DNA of 45,723 nucleotides. Source: an uncultured Polaribacter sp. GTDB taxonomy: Bacteria; Bacteroidota; Bacteroidia; Flavobacteriales; Flavobacteriaceae. The DNA lies in assembly GCA_938084845.1 (NCBI GenBank), contig CALKEB010000029.1:1-45723 (forward strand), given 5' to 3'. The notes beneath the pieces were generated by a model, which saw nothing but the letters and a program-made list of their open reading frames with translations, was not told the origin of the DNA and did not search any database. A program made the translations under genes and the position numbers. Position 1 is the stretch's first letter; each line of letters opens with the position of its first letter. Positions 34,935-45,479 of the stretch are shown in pieces.

Positions 34935-35648
34935 TTGAAAACAGCAGAATTTAAACACTTAATAACACAAAAAAATCAAATACAGCAAGTAGCCGCTAGT
35001 AGTTTAAAATCTGTTGTGACTACCTATCCATACTTTCAGATGGCTCGTGTGTTGTATTTAGAGAAATTAAGAAAAGACAATAGCTTTAAATACAACCAAG
35101 AATTAAAAAAAACAGCAGCACATACAAGAGATAGAGCTGTATTATTTGAATACATTACCTCTACAGATTTTTTGCAACGCAAGAAAGAAGAAAAACCCAG
35201 ATATGATCTTAAAGATGTAGAGGCAAATAAGCAACCAGGACCGTCTGTAGAAAACACAAAAAAGTTACTTGCTGTTGGCAAACCCTTACAATTTGATAGC
35301 TCAGAAAGATATTCATTCAATCAATGGTTACAATTATCTACAAAGAAACCAATAGAGAGAACTAAAAAAATTGAAGTAAAAAAGCTTCAAAAAGAAGACT
35401 TAATCAATAAATTTATTGAAGTAAACCCTAAAATAAAACCATTATCAAAAGACAAGCATATTTCAATTTCAGTTAATGAAAATCAACAAGATTCTTCATT
35501 AATGACAGAAACTTTAGCAAAGGTCTACTTAGAGCAAAAGAAATATGAAAATGCGATTCAAGCCTATCGTATTTTAAGTTTGAAATATCCAGAAAAAAGT
35601 GGTTTCTTTGCAGACCAAATTAAAAGAATACAAATTTTACAAAAATAG
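34935..35648 (+). CDS. Unknown protein with C-terminal TPR-like repeat, TTG start
   Basis: A 237-residue soluble protein without a signal peptide. I do not recognise the N-terminal 180 residues, which are basic and low in complexity (many Lys and Glu). The C-terminal ETLAKVYLEQKKYENAIQAY (about 193-212) is one clear tetratricopeptide helix pair followed by a partial one, so a protein-binding role is likely. The start is TTG at 34935, ten bases after the lptE stop: the in-frame codon two before it is a stop, and the next ATG would remove 35 residues. It overlaps neither neighbour and secG starts five bases after it. Confidence 0.75.
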   Translation: MKTAEFKHLITQKNQIQQVAASSLKSVVTTYPYFQMARVLYLEKLRKDNSFKYNQELKKTAAHTRDRAVLFEYITSTDFLQRKKEEKPRYDLKDVEANKQPGPSVENTKKLLAVGKPLQFDSSERYSFNQWLQLSTKKPIERTKKIEVKKLQKEDLINKFIEVNPKIKPLSKDKHISISVNENQQDSSLMTETLAKVYLEQKKYENAIQAYRILSLKYPEKSGFFADQIKRIQILQK

Positions 35649-35653
35649 ATATA

Positions 35654-35986
35654 ATGAGTTATACAGCTTTTATCATATTAATACTAATTGTAGCAGTCGC
35701 TTTAGTACTAATCGTAATGGTTCAGAATCCAAAAGGAGGAGGTTTATCTTCATCATTTGGAGGAGGTGGAGCACAATCTTTAGGTGGTGTTCAAAATACA
35801 AACAACTTTTTAGACAGAACAACTTGGACGTTAGCTATAGCAATGTTTGCTTTAATACTATTGTCTAATGTTGCTATCCCAAGAGGTGGTGATAATGATG
35901 TAAATCTAAACAACACGCTAGAAGGAATAGAAACAACAGCTCCTGTAGAAAACACATTACCTTCTACAAACGATAGTATTAATTAA
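35654..35986 (+). CDS. secG: Preprotein translocase subunit SecG
   Basis: SecG is the small membrane subunit of the SecYEG channel that helps the SecA-driven step. Two hydrophobic helices (about 3-22 and 55-72) flank the glycine/serine-rich cytoplasmic loop with QNPKGGGLSSSFGGG, the SecG signature. The C-terminal tail beyond residue 80 is acidic and of no known function. At 110 residues it is of usual size for Bacteroidota. A strong terminator follows at 36007-36043, so this ends the miaB run. Confidence 0.92.
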   Translation: MSYTAFIILILIVAVALVLIVMVQNPKGGGLSSSFGGGGAQSLGGVQNTNNFLDRTTWTLAIAMFALILLSNVAIPRGGDNDVNLNNTLEGIETTAPVENTLPSTNDSIN

Positions 35987-36006
35987 CCACTATCAATTAA
36001 AAATAC

Positions 36007-36043
36007 AATGCCAACGTAAAATGACACGTTGGCATTTTTTTTT
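36007..36043 (+). terminator. Rho-independent terminator after secG
   Basis: AATGCCAACGT (36007-36017) pairs perfectly with ACGTTGGCATT (36026-36036) around an eight-base loop, followed by a run of T to 36043. It separates the secG transcript from groES. Confidence 0.88.
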
Positions 36044-36159
36044 GATTTTTTTTAGGTAAAAAAAATATTCATAGAAAAAATGTCAGTATTTAATTGTTGG
36101 CATACTTTCTGAGATATCTTAGAAAAATTAATTTTATTAATCAAAAATTTTATAAAACA

Positions 36160-36435
36160 ATGGGATTAAATATTAAACCTTTAGCAGACAGAGTTCTTGT
36201 AGAACCTGCGCCAGCAGAAACAAAAACCGCATCTGGATTAATTATTCCTGACAATGCGAAAGAAAAACCACAAAAAGGTACTGTAGTTGCAGTAGGAAAT
36301 GGTAAAATTGATGAACCTTTAACGGTAAAAGTAGGTGACACTGTTTTATATGGAAAATATGGTGGAACTGACTTAAAGTTAGAAGGAAAAGAGTATTTAA
36401 TGATGCGTGAATCTGATATTCTAGCAATTATTTAA
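36160..36435 (+). CDS. groES: Co-chaperonin GroES
   Basis: The 91-residue lid of the GroEL chamber. The conserved N-terminus [16 protein letters not shown] marks the true start at 36160, although the frame is open for 22 more codons upstream. [14 protein letters not shown] is the mobile loop that contacts GroEL, and the C-terminal [13 protein letters not shown] is typical. groEL follows 97 bases later. The CIRCE operator (the HrcA site of many bacteria) is absent upstream; no other heat-shock element could be defined. Confidence 0.96.
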   Translation: MGLNIKPLADRVLVEPAPAETKTASGLIIPDNAKEKPQKGTVVAVGNGKIDEPLTVKVGDTVLYGKYGGTDLKLEGKEYLMMRESDILAII

Positions 36436-36526
36436 AACAACTATTAGCTATTAGCCTTTGCTTTTAGCACAGAAAAATAAAAGTATAACTAAGCCAATAG
36501 GAAAAAACTATAGGCAAAAAGCTTAA

Positions 36527-38170
<1,644 letters not shown>

Positions 38171-38240
38171 TAACAAATCGCTACAAATAAATATTCTTCA
38201 TTTATAATCCATTTTGGCTTTATGAAGAAATCTTAAAAAT

Positions 38241-38272
38241 AAAAATCCGTTAGAATTTCTAACGGATTTTTT
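38241..38272. terminator. Bidirectional terminator between groEL and the HMA gene
   Basis: AAAAATCCGTTAGA (38241-38254) pairs with TCTAACGGATTTTT (38258-38271) around a three-base loop, with A and T runs on both sides. It serves groEL on the plus strand and the convergent gene ending at 38291. Confidence 0.85.
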
Positions 38273-38290
38273 AGTTAATTGATTTTTAAA

Positions 38291-39001
38291 TTAATTTAAA
38301 ATCATAAAGAATGCCATTGCAATCATTATTGTATTCTCTATAAAAGTTGCTTTGGTCATGGGTAAATTTAAAACTGAACCCAAACAAGCACATTTAATAC
38401 TCTGCTTACTTAGTAACGATTTTGTAACCCCGATTGTAGTTATACCTAATATTACTATTGTACTTATCAAGGCTAAATCTAATTGAAATCGCATTAAAAA
38501 AAAGAACCCTAACAGTAATTCTATAAAAGGATATACCAAACCATAATTTGGTAAACGCTTCGCTAATGGATCATACATTACAAAGCTACTCGCAAATCCT
38601 TTTACGTCTAAAAACTTAAAAAAACTAAATACTACATAAAACAACCCCATAAACGTAAACATAAACTCAGAGGTTTTCCAAGGATCTCTATTTATAAGTA
38701 TGGATGCTGTTGTTATAAATGCAAAAATTAAAAATAATGGATACAGTTGCTGAAATTCTGATTTTTCATTTTCATTTAAAGCTACATCAAATACCTCCTC
38801 TTGTTTGGTAATAGTAAACTTTTCTGGTAAAGCAGCTTTTAATTTAGGTATAGAAACTGGGGTGTTAAAGTAAATTTCAACCTCATTTTTTTCCAGATTA
38901 ACCGCTGCTGTATTTATATCAGACAGCGCTAATAATGCTTTTTCAACCGAGTTTTTACATCCATTGCAAGTCATTCCAGAAACTGAATATGTTTGTTTCA
39001 T
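38291..39001 (-). CDS. HMA-domain membrane protein (HMA + MauE/DoxX-like fusion)
   Basis: A 236-residue protein with an N-terminal heavy-metal-associated domain (1-70; metal-binding GMTCNGC with Cys12 and Cys15) fused to four hydrophobic helices (about 85-235) that resemble the MauE/DoxX-like family; a CACLGSV motif lies near 210. The HMA part likely binds Cu(I) or another soft metal and the membrane part may move or buffer it. It is the last gene of the run HYC_CC_PP protein, TonB receptor, secreted HMA protein, this protein. The metal is inferred only from the HMA family. Confidence 0.82.
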   Translation of the reverse strand: MKQTYSVSGMTCNGCKNSVEKALLALSDINTAAVNLEKNEVEIYFNTPVSIPKLKAALPEKFTITKQEEVFDVALNENEKSEFQQLYPLFLIFAFITTASILINRDPWKTSEFMFTFMGLFYVVFSFFKFLDVKGFASSFVMYDPLAKRLPNYGLVYPFIELLLGFFFLMRFQLDLALISTIVILGITTIGVTKSLLSKQSIKCACLGSVLNLPMTKATFIENTIMIAMAFFMILN

Positions 39002-39006
39002 GATTA

Positions 39007-39420
39007 CTATTTATTGTGCTTCTTTTGTTTTTTTTGCCCTACTTTATGATCTTTAACAACCTCATCATCTCTATACTTACAGCAAGGGTTGACAGAATTG
39101 TATGCTTCTTCTTTAGCGACCAATTTCTTATTACCAGCTAATAAAATATCATGCCCAACATTTAAAATATTTTGTTGTATGGTTGCCACTTCTGTTTTAC
39201 GTTCATCTAAAATTACATTTAATTGATGTGTTTCTGGGCTCCAAATTGCAAACTTTACTCCTTTTGTTTTTAAAGCTGCAGTTTCAATTCGTTTTTTACA
39301 CATCCCACAAACTCCATCCACTTTAATTACTTTTTTTGCATTTTTATTGTCTTTCATTTCTTGAGATTGAACTGTATATCCAATCAAAATTATACCTAAA
39401 GTTAAAATTATTTTATTCAT
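39007..39420 (-). CDS. Secreted HMA-domain protein
   Basis: A 137-residue exported metal-binding protein. A signal peptide (1-19, ending VQSQ) precedes an HMA domain with VDGVCGMCKKRIE, metal Cys38 and Cys41. The tail is basic and carries NPCCKYRDDE (Cys113-Cys114) followed by a Lys/His-rich end, which may be a second metal site. It starts 5 bases before the HMA-membrane gene. A periplasmic metallochaperone that hands metal from the TonB receptor to the inner-membrane protein is a plausible, unproven reading. Confidence 0.8.
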   Translation of the reverse strand: MNKIILTLGIILIGYTVQSQEMKDNKNAKKVIKVDGVCGMCKKRIETAALKTKGVKFAIWSPETHQLNVILDERKTEVATIQQNILNVGHDILLAGNKKLVAKEEAYNSVNPCCKYRDDEVVKDHKVGQKKQKKHNK

Positions 39421-39435
39421 TTTTTATATCTGTTT

Positions 39436-41679
39436 TTAATTAATATTAAATCTTAAACCTGTGTATACAGATCTTCCAAAAATTGGTGCGTACACTATTG
39501 TTGTATCAAAATGTGCTCCGAAAGGAGCATCTCTTGCTAAGACAGGAGTATTCTGTTGCACATTTGTTAAATTCTCTGCGCCTAAATACACCTCAAATCT
39601 TTTAGAAAACACCTTTGTTATTTGTGCATTTAACAACTGATAAGACTCTACTATTGCTGGTAATTGATATTCTATTGGTTTTGCATTTGTACTCGGTAAA
39701 CGCTGCTTCCCAATATTGTTAAATGTTACATCGAACTTCCATTGCCCATTAGTAGCATTAAGTTCTGTCTCATAAGATAAATTGGCAAAAAATCGATTTC
39801 TTGGCTGAATAGGCTTTTGTAGATTTCCAGATTTATAATCTGTATAAATATCAAAATACTTATAGGCCGTTCGTAAATTTAATCTTTCTGCTAAGGCATA
39901 ATTTAACTCTATCTGAAAGCTATTTGCTATACTATTACCCTCTAGATTATAGAAGGCAATTTGTTGAGGATTTTCCCAATCTACAACTACTTGATTTTCA
40001 AAATTTGTCTGATAAAAATCTAGAGTTACATCTCCTTTTTGATTAAACAAGTTAAATTTCTGAAGATAAGAAACTCCATAATTCCATGCAATTTCTGGAT
40101 TTAATCCATAAATAGTACCACCATCATCATCAATATGTACCTGTCTAGCGCTTGCAAATAATTGCTGATTCTCTGCAAAAATATTTGCACTCCTTTTACC
40201 TCTCCCTATAGATGCTCTAAACACCCCTTTATCCCAAGGCACATATCTTAAATGCAATCTTGGCGTAACAAAAGTACCTAGTAAATTATGTGTATCTAAT
40301 CTAATGCCAGCAGTAAGACTAAAATCGTTTAAATTATCAAAAGCATACTCAAAGAAACCTCCAAACGAATTTTCGCTTCTATCATAAGTTGTAGTATTTA
40401 CCAACTCATCAAATTGATCAGAGGTAAAACTTAAACCTGTTTTAAATTTATTACGAGTATCTCCTAGTATTGAATTAAAAATAAGATTAGAATACATACT
40501 TTGATGCTTTATATCATAAACATTTAGCCCAAAATAAGAATCTTGTTGGTGATTACTGTATGCCATTTGAAAACCTATACTTTGAAAGGGCAATTCAGGA
40601 AAAACATACCCCAATTTAAAAGAAGTGTCAAAACGTTTGGTATCTATCTCACTTCCCCAATTATTGGTTGTTCCTCTATCCATATCAGGATTAAAATTTA
40701 ATTCTCCAGTTTGTTTTTCATCATTTAAAAAACGAACATTTATAAAACTTACCCAACCTTTTTCAGCATCAGTAAACTGCCACCTATTCATCACATTTAT
40801 TTGATTTGCTAAAGGCATGTCTAAAAAATTATCCTTATTTCTGTCAAACTTTTGACCTCTATAGTTCCCATGAATATACAAACCTGTATTCCATTTATCT
40901 GATACTTTCTGATTGAAATGGGTGTTTAATTCAAAACGCCCCATTTGAGAAGCATAGGCATTTAAGAAGAATGTATTATCTGTTAACGGTTTTACCAATT
41001 CTGCATTTATTTGACCAGCAATACTTTCAAAACCATTTACAACCGAACCTGCACCTTTGGTTATTTGTATACTTTCTACCCAAGTTCCAGGGGTAAATGT
41101 TAAACCAAAAACCTGACTTGCACCTCTTACAGCAGGAATATTTTCTTGCGTAATTAGTAAATATGGGCTTGTTAAACCAAGCATTTGAATTTGTTTTGTC
41201 CCAGTTAATGCATCAGAAAAACTTACATCTATAGATGGGTTGGTTTCAAAACTTTCTGCCAAATTACAACACGCAGCCTTTAACAATTCTTCAGCATTTA
41301 CTGTAAACATATTTGTAGTAGACAAAAATGATTTCTGAACAGCATTTCGTTTGCTATTAATGGTAATTTCTTCTAGTTCACTTTCTAAAGTTAAAAAGTG
41401 ATGAATTGGTATTAAACTATTTATAGTTAAAGTATCTGTCTTATACCCTAAATAACTAACTACCAATTTTTTATATTCTGGTTTATAGTTGATCGTAAAC
41501 CACCCTTTTTCATTTGTTATTGTGCCAACATTTGTATCTAGCCAATGCACACTAACACCTTCTACACCTAAATTATCTTTAGGATTGTTTTTATCCATAA
41601 TCATTCCTGTAAAAGTACTTTGAGAAAAGATTAAGAACGGAATAAATAGTAAGATACTACTTATAAAGTATTTTTTCAT
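39436..41679 (-). CDS. TonB-dependent receptor of the metal operon
   Basis: A 747-residue outer-membrane receptor. A signal peptide (about 1-19) is followed by a carboxypeptidase-like regulatory domain (about 20-105), a plug domain (about 110-225, with GSVVNGFESIAGQINAE) and the beta barrel. An unusual CC pair occurs in the plug (LLKAACCNLAESFE, near 137-138), typical of the receptor type found with HMA proteins in Bacteroidota. The C-terminal aromatic residue pattern YTGLRFNIN fits a barrel end. Because HMA genes and an HYC_CC_PP gene flank it, I infer a metal (copper-like) ligand; siderophore uptake cannot be ruled out. Confidence 0.88.
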   Translation of the reverse strand: MKKYFISSILLFIPFLIFSQSTFTGMIMDKNNPKDNLGVEGVSVHWLDTNVGTITNEKGWFTINYKPEYKKLVVSYLGYKTDTLTINSLIPIHHFLTLESELEEITINSKRNAVQKSFLSTTNMFTVNAEELLKAACCNLAESFETNPSIDVSFSDALTGTKQIQMLGLTSPYLLITQENIPAVRGASQVFGLTFTPGTWVESIQITKGAGSVVNGFESIAGQINAELVKPLTDNTFFLNAYASQMGRFELNTHFNQKVSDKWNTGLYIHGNYRGQKFDRNKDNFLDMPLANQINVMNRWQFTDAEKGWVSFINVRFLNDEKQTGELNFNPDMDRGTTNNWGSEIDTKRFDTSFKLGYVFPELPFQSIGFQMAYSNHQQDSYFGLNVYDIKHQSMYSNLIFNSILGDTRNKFKTGLSFTSDQFDELVNTTTYDRSENSFGGFFEYAFDNLNDFSLTAGIRLDTHNLLGTFVTPRLHLRYVPWDKGVFRASIGRGKRSANIFAENQQLFASARQVHIDDDGGTIYGLNPEIAWNYGVSYLQKFNLFNQKGDVTLDFYQTNFENQVVVDWENPQQIAFYNLEGNSIANSFQIELNYALAERLNLRTAYKYFDIYTDYKSGNLQKPIQPRNRFFANLSYETELNATNGQWKFDVTFNNIGKQRLPSTNAKPIEYQLPAIVESYQLLNAQITKVFSKRFEVYLGAENLTNVQQNTPVLARDAPFGAHFDTTIVYAPIFGRSVYTGLRFNIN

Positions 41680-41751
41680 TTGTATATTTTTTTAATTGAG
41701 AATACGTTTTATTCTGCTAATAAAGCAGCTAACTAAAAGCAATTAAAAAAA

Positions 41752-42156
41752 TCAGATTAAGAAAGTTTGATAGTACACCTGGTAATCTATAGGAATATCA
41801 GGTGGAGAAAAATTATTAAAAAAATGTAAGGTAGATTTATTTTCTTTATGTAAATCTATCGAGGTAACAATAAATGCTTTTAAAAAATATTGGTGTTTAC
41901 ATGTAAATTGATCTGAAGTTTGAACTTGCAATTCTTTTTGACCATCGATCTTAAAGATTTCATCTTTACAGCAATTTTTCTTTTTAGCATTAGACGTCAT
42001 GTCCATTTTCATACCACATCCGTCAGCATCTCCATTAATAGAAATATCAACTAAAAAATCTCCACAATAATGGGTATCAACCGTAAAAGAAAAGGTTGAA
42101 AATAACACTAATAACGCTAGTGTAATTATTGATATTTTTTGAAAATAATGTTTCAT
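41752..42156 (-). CDS. HYC_CC_PP family secreted protein
   Basis: A 134-residue exported protein of the Bacteroidota HYC_CC_PP family, named for three motifs all visible here: THYCG (His29-Tyr30-Cys31), NCCKDE (Cys62-Cys63) and SPPD (Pro118-Pro119). A signal peptide-like helix occupies about 7-25. GCGMKMDM near 47-53 adds Cys and Met that could bind soft metal. Function is unestablished. It is first in the operon with its own TAAATTTG promoter 11 bases upstream, divergent from the GAF-protein gene. Confidence 0.86.
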   Translation of the reverse strand: MKHYFQKISIITLALLVLFSTFSFTVDTHYCGDFLVDISINGDADGCGMKMDMTSNAKKKNCCKDEIFKIDGQKELQVQTSDQFTCKHQYFLKAFIVTSIDLHKENKSTLHFFNNFSPPDIPIDYQVYYQTFLI

Positions 42157-42163
42157 GTAATAG

Positions 42164-42195
42164 TTGCAAATTTAAAAAAAGTTATTCTAACTTTG
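42164..42195 (+). promoter_or_regulatory. Promoter of the GAF-protein gene
   Basis: TTG (42164-42166), 21-base spacer and TAACTTTG (42188-42195) match the Bacteroidota promoter. It overlaps the divergent promoter for the HYC_CC_PP gene; leader to the ATG at 42270 is about 70 bases. Confidence 0.55.
42167..42174 (-). promoter_or_regulatory. TAnnTTTG element for the HYC_CC_PP gene
   Basis: TAAATTTG on the minus strand, ten bases before the ATG at 42156, giving a near-leaderless message. It shares sequence with the divergent promoter at 42164-42195. Confidence 0.5.
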
Positions 42196-42269
42196 TGTTA
42201 AATATTTACTGATATTTTAAAAAATAAAAAAACCAAGAAAACCATACTAATTTACAGAAAATCAGCACT

Positions 42270-42722
42270 ATGGACATTACATTAATTAAAAAAAAAATAG
42301 ATATTATAATTACTTCTAACTCTTTAAAAGAAGAAAAACTACAAAGCATTTGTGATTATTTAGAAAAAGAGATTTCGTATTATGATTGGGTTGGATTTTA
42401 TTTTAAAAACGGAGATAAAGAAGAGCTAAAACTTGCACAATATACAGGGGAAGAAACAGAGCATACGATAATCCCCTTTGGAAAAGGAATTTGTGGTCAG
42501 GTCGCTGTTAGCAATTCTAATTTTGTAGTTCAAGATGTTAATGAACAAGACAATTATATATCTTGTGGCTGGAAGGTAAAATCAGAAATTGTAATCCCTA
42601 TTTTTGTAAATGGAGCTAATATAGGCCAGATAGATATTGATTCTCACACAGCCAATACATTTTCAAAAGATGATGAAATTTTATTAGAATACGTTTGTAA
42701 GCAAGTTGCAACTTTTTTGTAA
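42270..42722 (+). CDS. GAF-domain protein, free methionine-(R)-sulfoxide reductase-like
   Basis: A 150-residue single GAF domain. Two cysteines that are conserved in fRMsr enzymes are present, Cys75 in GKGICGQVA and Cys99 in ISCGWK, with the same 24-residue spacing as the catalytic pair of the characterised E. coli enzyme as I recall it; VKSEIVIPIF follows in the expected place. It would reduce free methionine-(R)-sulfoxide and so protect from oxidation. The third cysteine of the E. coli protein is not evident. Divergent from the metal operon, a meaningful neighbour for oxidative stress, but no shared regulation is proven. Confidence 0.82.
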   Translation: MDITLIKKKIDIIITSNSLKEEKLQSICDYLEKEISYYDWVGFYFKNGDKEELKLAQYTGEETEHTIIPFGKGICGQVAVSNSNFVVQDVNEQDNYISCGWKVKSEIVIPIFVNGANIGQIDIDSHTANTFSKDDEILLEYVCKQVATFL

Positions 42723-42778
42723 TTAGCTTCTCTTTCATAAAATGTTAATTACTTGCTTGTTTTGTTACTATCTTTTGG

Positions 42779-42809
42779 TTGTAAATACCCTTAGAGTTAA
42801 TTAGATTTG
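42779..42809 (+). promoter_or_regulatory. Promoter of purH
   Basis: TTG (42779-42781), 20-base spacer and TAGATTTG (42802-42809) match the Bacteroidota promoter; the ATG at 42833 is 23 bases further. Confidence 0.6.
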
Positions 42810-42832
42810 TATGCTTAACAACACAACATGTA

Positions 42833-44359
42833 ATGAGCACTTCAAAAACAATCAAATCAGCACTAATTTCAGTATTTCACAAAGACGGTCTAGCACCAAT
42901 TGTTCAAAAATTAAATGAACTAAACGTTACCATTTATTCTACTGGAGGTACAGAAAAATTTATTAAAGAACTGGGTATAAATGTAATACCTGTAGAAGAT
43001 ATAACTTCTTACCCTTCTATTTTAGGAGGTCGTGTAAAAACATTACATCCTAAAGTTTTTGGAGGTATTTTAAATAGACAAGATCATGAAGGAGATATTG
43101 CTGAAATGCAAGAATATAATATTCCTCAAATAGATCTAGTTATTGTTGATCTTTATCCTTTTGAAAAAACAGTTGCTTCAGGAGCATCTGAACAAGATAT
43201 TGTAGAAAAAATTGATATTGGTGGTATTTCTTTAATTAGAGCATCTGCCAAAAATTTTAAAGATACATTTACAGTATCTTCTATGGAACAATATGATGCA
43301 TTTTTAGATATTTTATCTAAAAACAATGGAGAAACTACAATAGCACAACGAAAGAAATTTGCTGCAAAATCATTCAATATTTCATCTCATTATGATACTG
43401 CCATCTTCAATTATTTTAATGAAGATGAACTTGTTTATAAAGTTAGTGAGTCTACTTCTAAAACATTAAGATATGGAGAAAACCCTCATCAAAAAGGATA
43501 TTTCTTTGGAGATTTAGAGGCTATGTTTCACAAATTACATGGAAAAGAATTAAGCTACAACAACCTTTTAGATGTTGATGCTGCTGTTAATTTAATGAAT
43601 GAGTTTATTGGAGAAGCTCCTACTTTTGCTGTGCTAAAACACAACAATGCTTGTGGATTTGCACAAAGAAACTCAATAAAACAAGCCTATTTAGATGCAT
43701 TGGCTGGAGATCCAGTATCTGCTTTTGGAGGGGTGTTAATTTCTAATTCGGAAATAGACGCAGAAACTGCACAAGAAATCCAAAAATTATTCTGTGAGGT
43801 TGTAATTGCACCTTCTTTTTCAGAAGAAGCATTAACCATTTTAAAAGGAAAGAAAAACAGAGTATTGTTAGTTCAAAAAACTACAGATTTACCCTTACAA
43901 AATGTCAGAACTGCTTTAAACGGTTTATTAGTTCAAGATAAAGATGCGAAAACAGATACTGTAGAGGATTTAACGTATGTTACCAATACAAAACCAACTG
44001 AAAACGAATTAAAAGATTTATTGTTTGCTTCAAAGATTTGTAAACATACCAAATCTAATACTATTGTTTTTACAAAAAATAATCAATTATTAGCAAGCGG
44101 AACCGGACAAACATCTAGAGTTGATGCGTTAAGACAAGCCATTGAAAAAGCAACAAGTTTTGGGTTCGATTTAAAAGGAGCTGTGATGGCTAGTGATGCA
44201 TTTTTTCCATTTCCTGACTGTGTAGAAATTGCAGGAAAAGCTGGTATAACTAGTGTTATACAACCTGGAGGATCAATAAAAGATCAGTTAAGTATAGACT
44301 ATTGTAATGCTAACAATTTGTCTATGGTAATGACTGGCACAAGACATTTTAAACATTAA
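42833..44359 (+). CDS. purH: Bifunctional AICAR formyltransferase/IMP cyclohydrolase
   Basis: PurH performs the last two steps of de novo purine synthesis, formylating AICAR and closing the ring to IMP. The N-terminal cyclohydrolase (MGS-like) part has STGGTEKFI and GGRVKTLHPKVFGGIL; the formyltransferase part has LRYGENPHQKG and the active-site LKHNNACGFA, where the more common wording is KHxNPCG. The C-terminal MASDAFFPFPD and TGTRHFKH are typical. Length 508 is normal. It is a single gene with its own promoter, followed by mreB with a separate promoter. Confidence 0.97.
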   Translation: MSTSKTIKSALISVFHKDGLAPIVQKLNELNVTIYSTGGTEKFIKELGINVIPVEDITSYPSILGGRVKTLHPKVFGGILNRQDHEGDIAEMQEYNIPQIDLVIVDLYPFEKTVASGASEQDIVEKIDIGGISLIRASAKNFKDTFTVSSMEQYDAFLDILSKNNGETTIAQRKKFAAKSFNISSHYDTAIFNYFNEDELVYKVSESTSKTLRYGENPHQKGYFFGDLEAMFHKLHGKELSYNNLLDVDAAVNLMNEFIGEAPTFAVLKHNNACGFAQRNSIKQAYLDALAGDPVSAFGGVLISNSEIDAETAQEIQKLFCEVVIAPSFSEEALTILKGKKNRVLLVQKTTDLPLQNVRTALNGLLVQDKDAKTDTVEDLTYVTNTKPTENELKDLLFASKICKHTKSNTIVFTKNNQLLASGTGQTSRVDALRQAIEKATSFGFDLKGAVMASDAFFPFPDCVEIAGKAGITSVIQPGGSIKDQLSIDYCNANNLSMVMTGTRHFKH

Positions 44360-44392
44360 TTAAAATAAAATTTTCAAAAGCTTATTTTTTTG

Positions 44393-44400
44393 TAACTTTG
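44393..44400 (+). promoter_or_regulatory. TAnnTTTG element for mreB
   Basis: TAACTTTG fits the -7 consensus, 32 bases before the mreB ATG. The sequence AACTTTGAAAGTT around it is itself an inverted repeat (44394-44406), a possible operator overlapping the promoter. Confidence 0.45.
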
Positions 44401-44432
44401 AAAGTTACACGTTAATTTAATAATTAATTTTT

Positions 44433-45461
44433 ATGGGTTTTTTTGACTTCATGACTGAAGATATTGCCATTGATCTAGGAACGGCAAATACGCTTATTAT
44501 CCACAATGGAAAGGTTGTTATAGACAGTCCCTCTATAGTTGCTAGAAATAGAATTTCTGGTAAAATCATTGCAATTGGACAAGAAGCCAATTTAATGCAG
44601 GGTAAAACTCATGAAAACATTAAAACTATTCGCCCACTAAAAGATGGTGTAATTGCAGATTTTCAAGCTTCTGAAGAAATGATTAAAGAATTTGTAAAGC
44701 AAATTCCATCCATTAAGAAGAAATTATTTCCTCCTGCATTAAGAATGGTTATTTGTATTCCTTCTGGTATTACTGAAGTAGAAAAAAGAGCGGTTATAGA
44801 CTCTGCAAAACATATGAATGCAAAAGAGATCTATTTAATCTTTGAGCCAATGGCTGCTGCAATAGGTGTTGGTATAGATATTATGGAGCCAAAAGGAAAC
44901 ATGATTATAGATATCGGTGGTGGTACAACAGAAATTGCAGTGATTGCTTTAGGAGGTATTGTCTGTGATCAATCTGTAAAAGTTGCTGGAGATCTGTTTA
45001 CAAATGATATCATGTATTATATGAGAACCCAACACAACTTACATGTTGGAGAAACTACTGCAGAAAAAATTAAAATTCAAATTGGTGCTGCCACAGAAGA
45101 TTTAGATACTCCTCCAGAAGAAATGCTAGTTCAAGGTAGAGATTTATTAAGCGGTAAACCAAAACAAGTGCAAGTCTCTTTTAGAGAAATTGCCAAAGCA
45201 TTAGACAAATCGATATTAAGAATTGAAGACGCTGTAATGGAAACGTTATCTAAAACGCCTCCAGAATTGGCAGCAGATATTTACAATACTGGTATTTATT
45301 TAGCAGGTGGTGGGTCTTTGCTAAGAGGTTTAGACAAACGATTATCTCGTAAAACAGATTTACCTGTTTATATCTCTGAAGACCCCCTAAGAGCAGTGGT
45401 TCGTGGGACAGGAATTGCGTTAAAAGAGCTAGATAAATATAAAAATGTATTAATGAACTAA
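44433..45461 (+). CDS. mreB: Rod-shape-determining actin homologue MreB
   Basis: MreB forms membrane-associated filaments that guide lateral cell-wall growth. The nucleotide-binding actin motifs are DLGTANTLI (phosphate 1, about 14-22), IDIGGGTTEIAV (phosphate 2, near 160) and YLAGGGSLLRGLD (adenosine, near 290). GFFDFMTEDIAIDLG is the normal N-terminus with its membrane-binding aromatic residues. Length 342 is normal. The gene is intact, and mreC begins 18 bases later, the usual order. This matters because mreC looks broken. Confidence 0.97.
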   Translation: MGFFDFMTEDIAIDLGTANTLIIHNGKVVIDSPSIVARNRISGKIIAIGQEANLMQGKTHENIKTIRPLKDGVIADFQASEEMIKEFVKQIPSIKKKLFPPALRMVICIPSGITEVEKRAVIDSAKHMNAKEIYLIFEPMAAAIGVGIDIMEPKGNMIIDIGGGTTEIAVIALGGIVCDQSVKVAGDLFTNDIMYYMRTQHNLHVGETTAEKIKIQIGAATEDLDTPPEEMLVQGRDLLSGKPKQVQVSFREIAKALDKSILRIEDAVMETLSKTPPELAADIYNTGIYLAGGGSLLRGLDKRLSRKTDLPVYISEDPLRAVVRGTGIALKELDKYKNVLMN

Positions 45462-45479
45462 ATGTATTAGTGGTGAAGA

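Noticed and set aside
36044..36159. CIRCE heat-shock operator upstream of groES
   Set aside because: No TTAGCACTC-N9-GAGTGCTAA or close variant is present.
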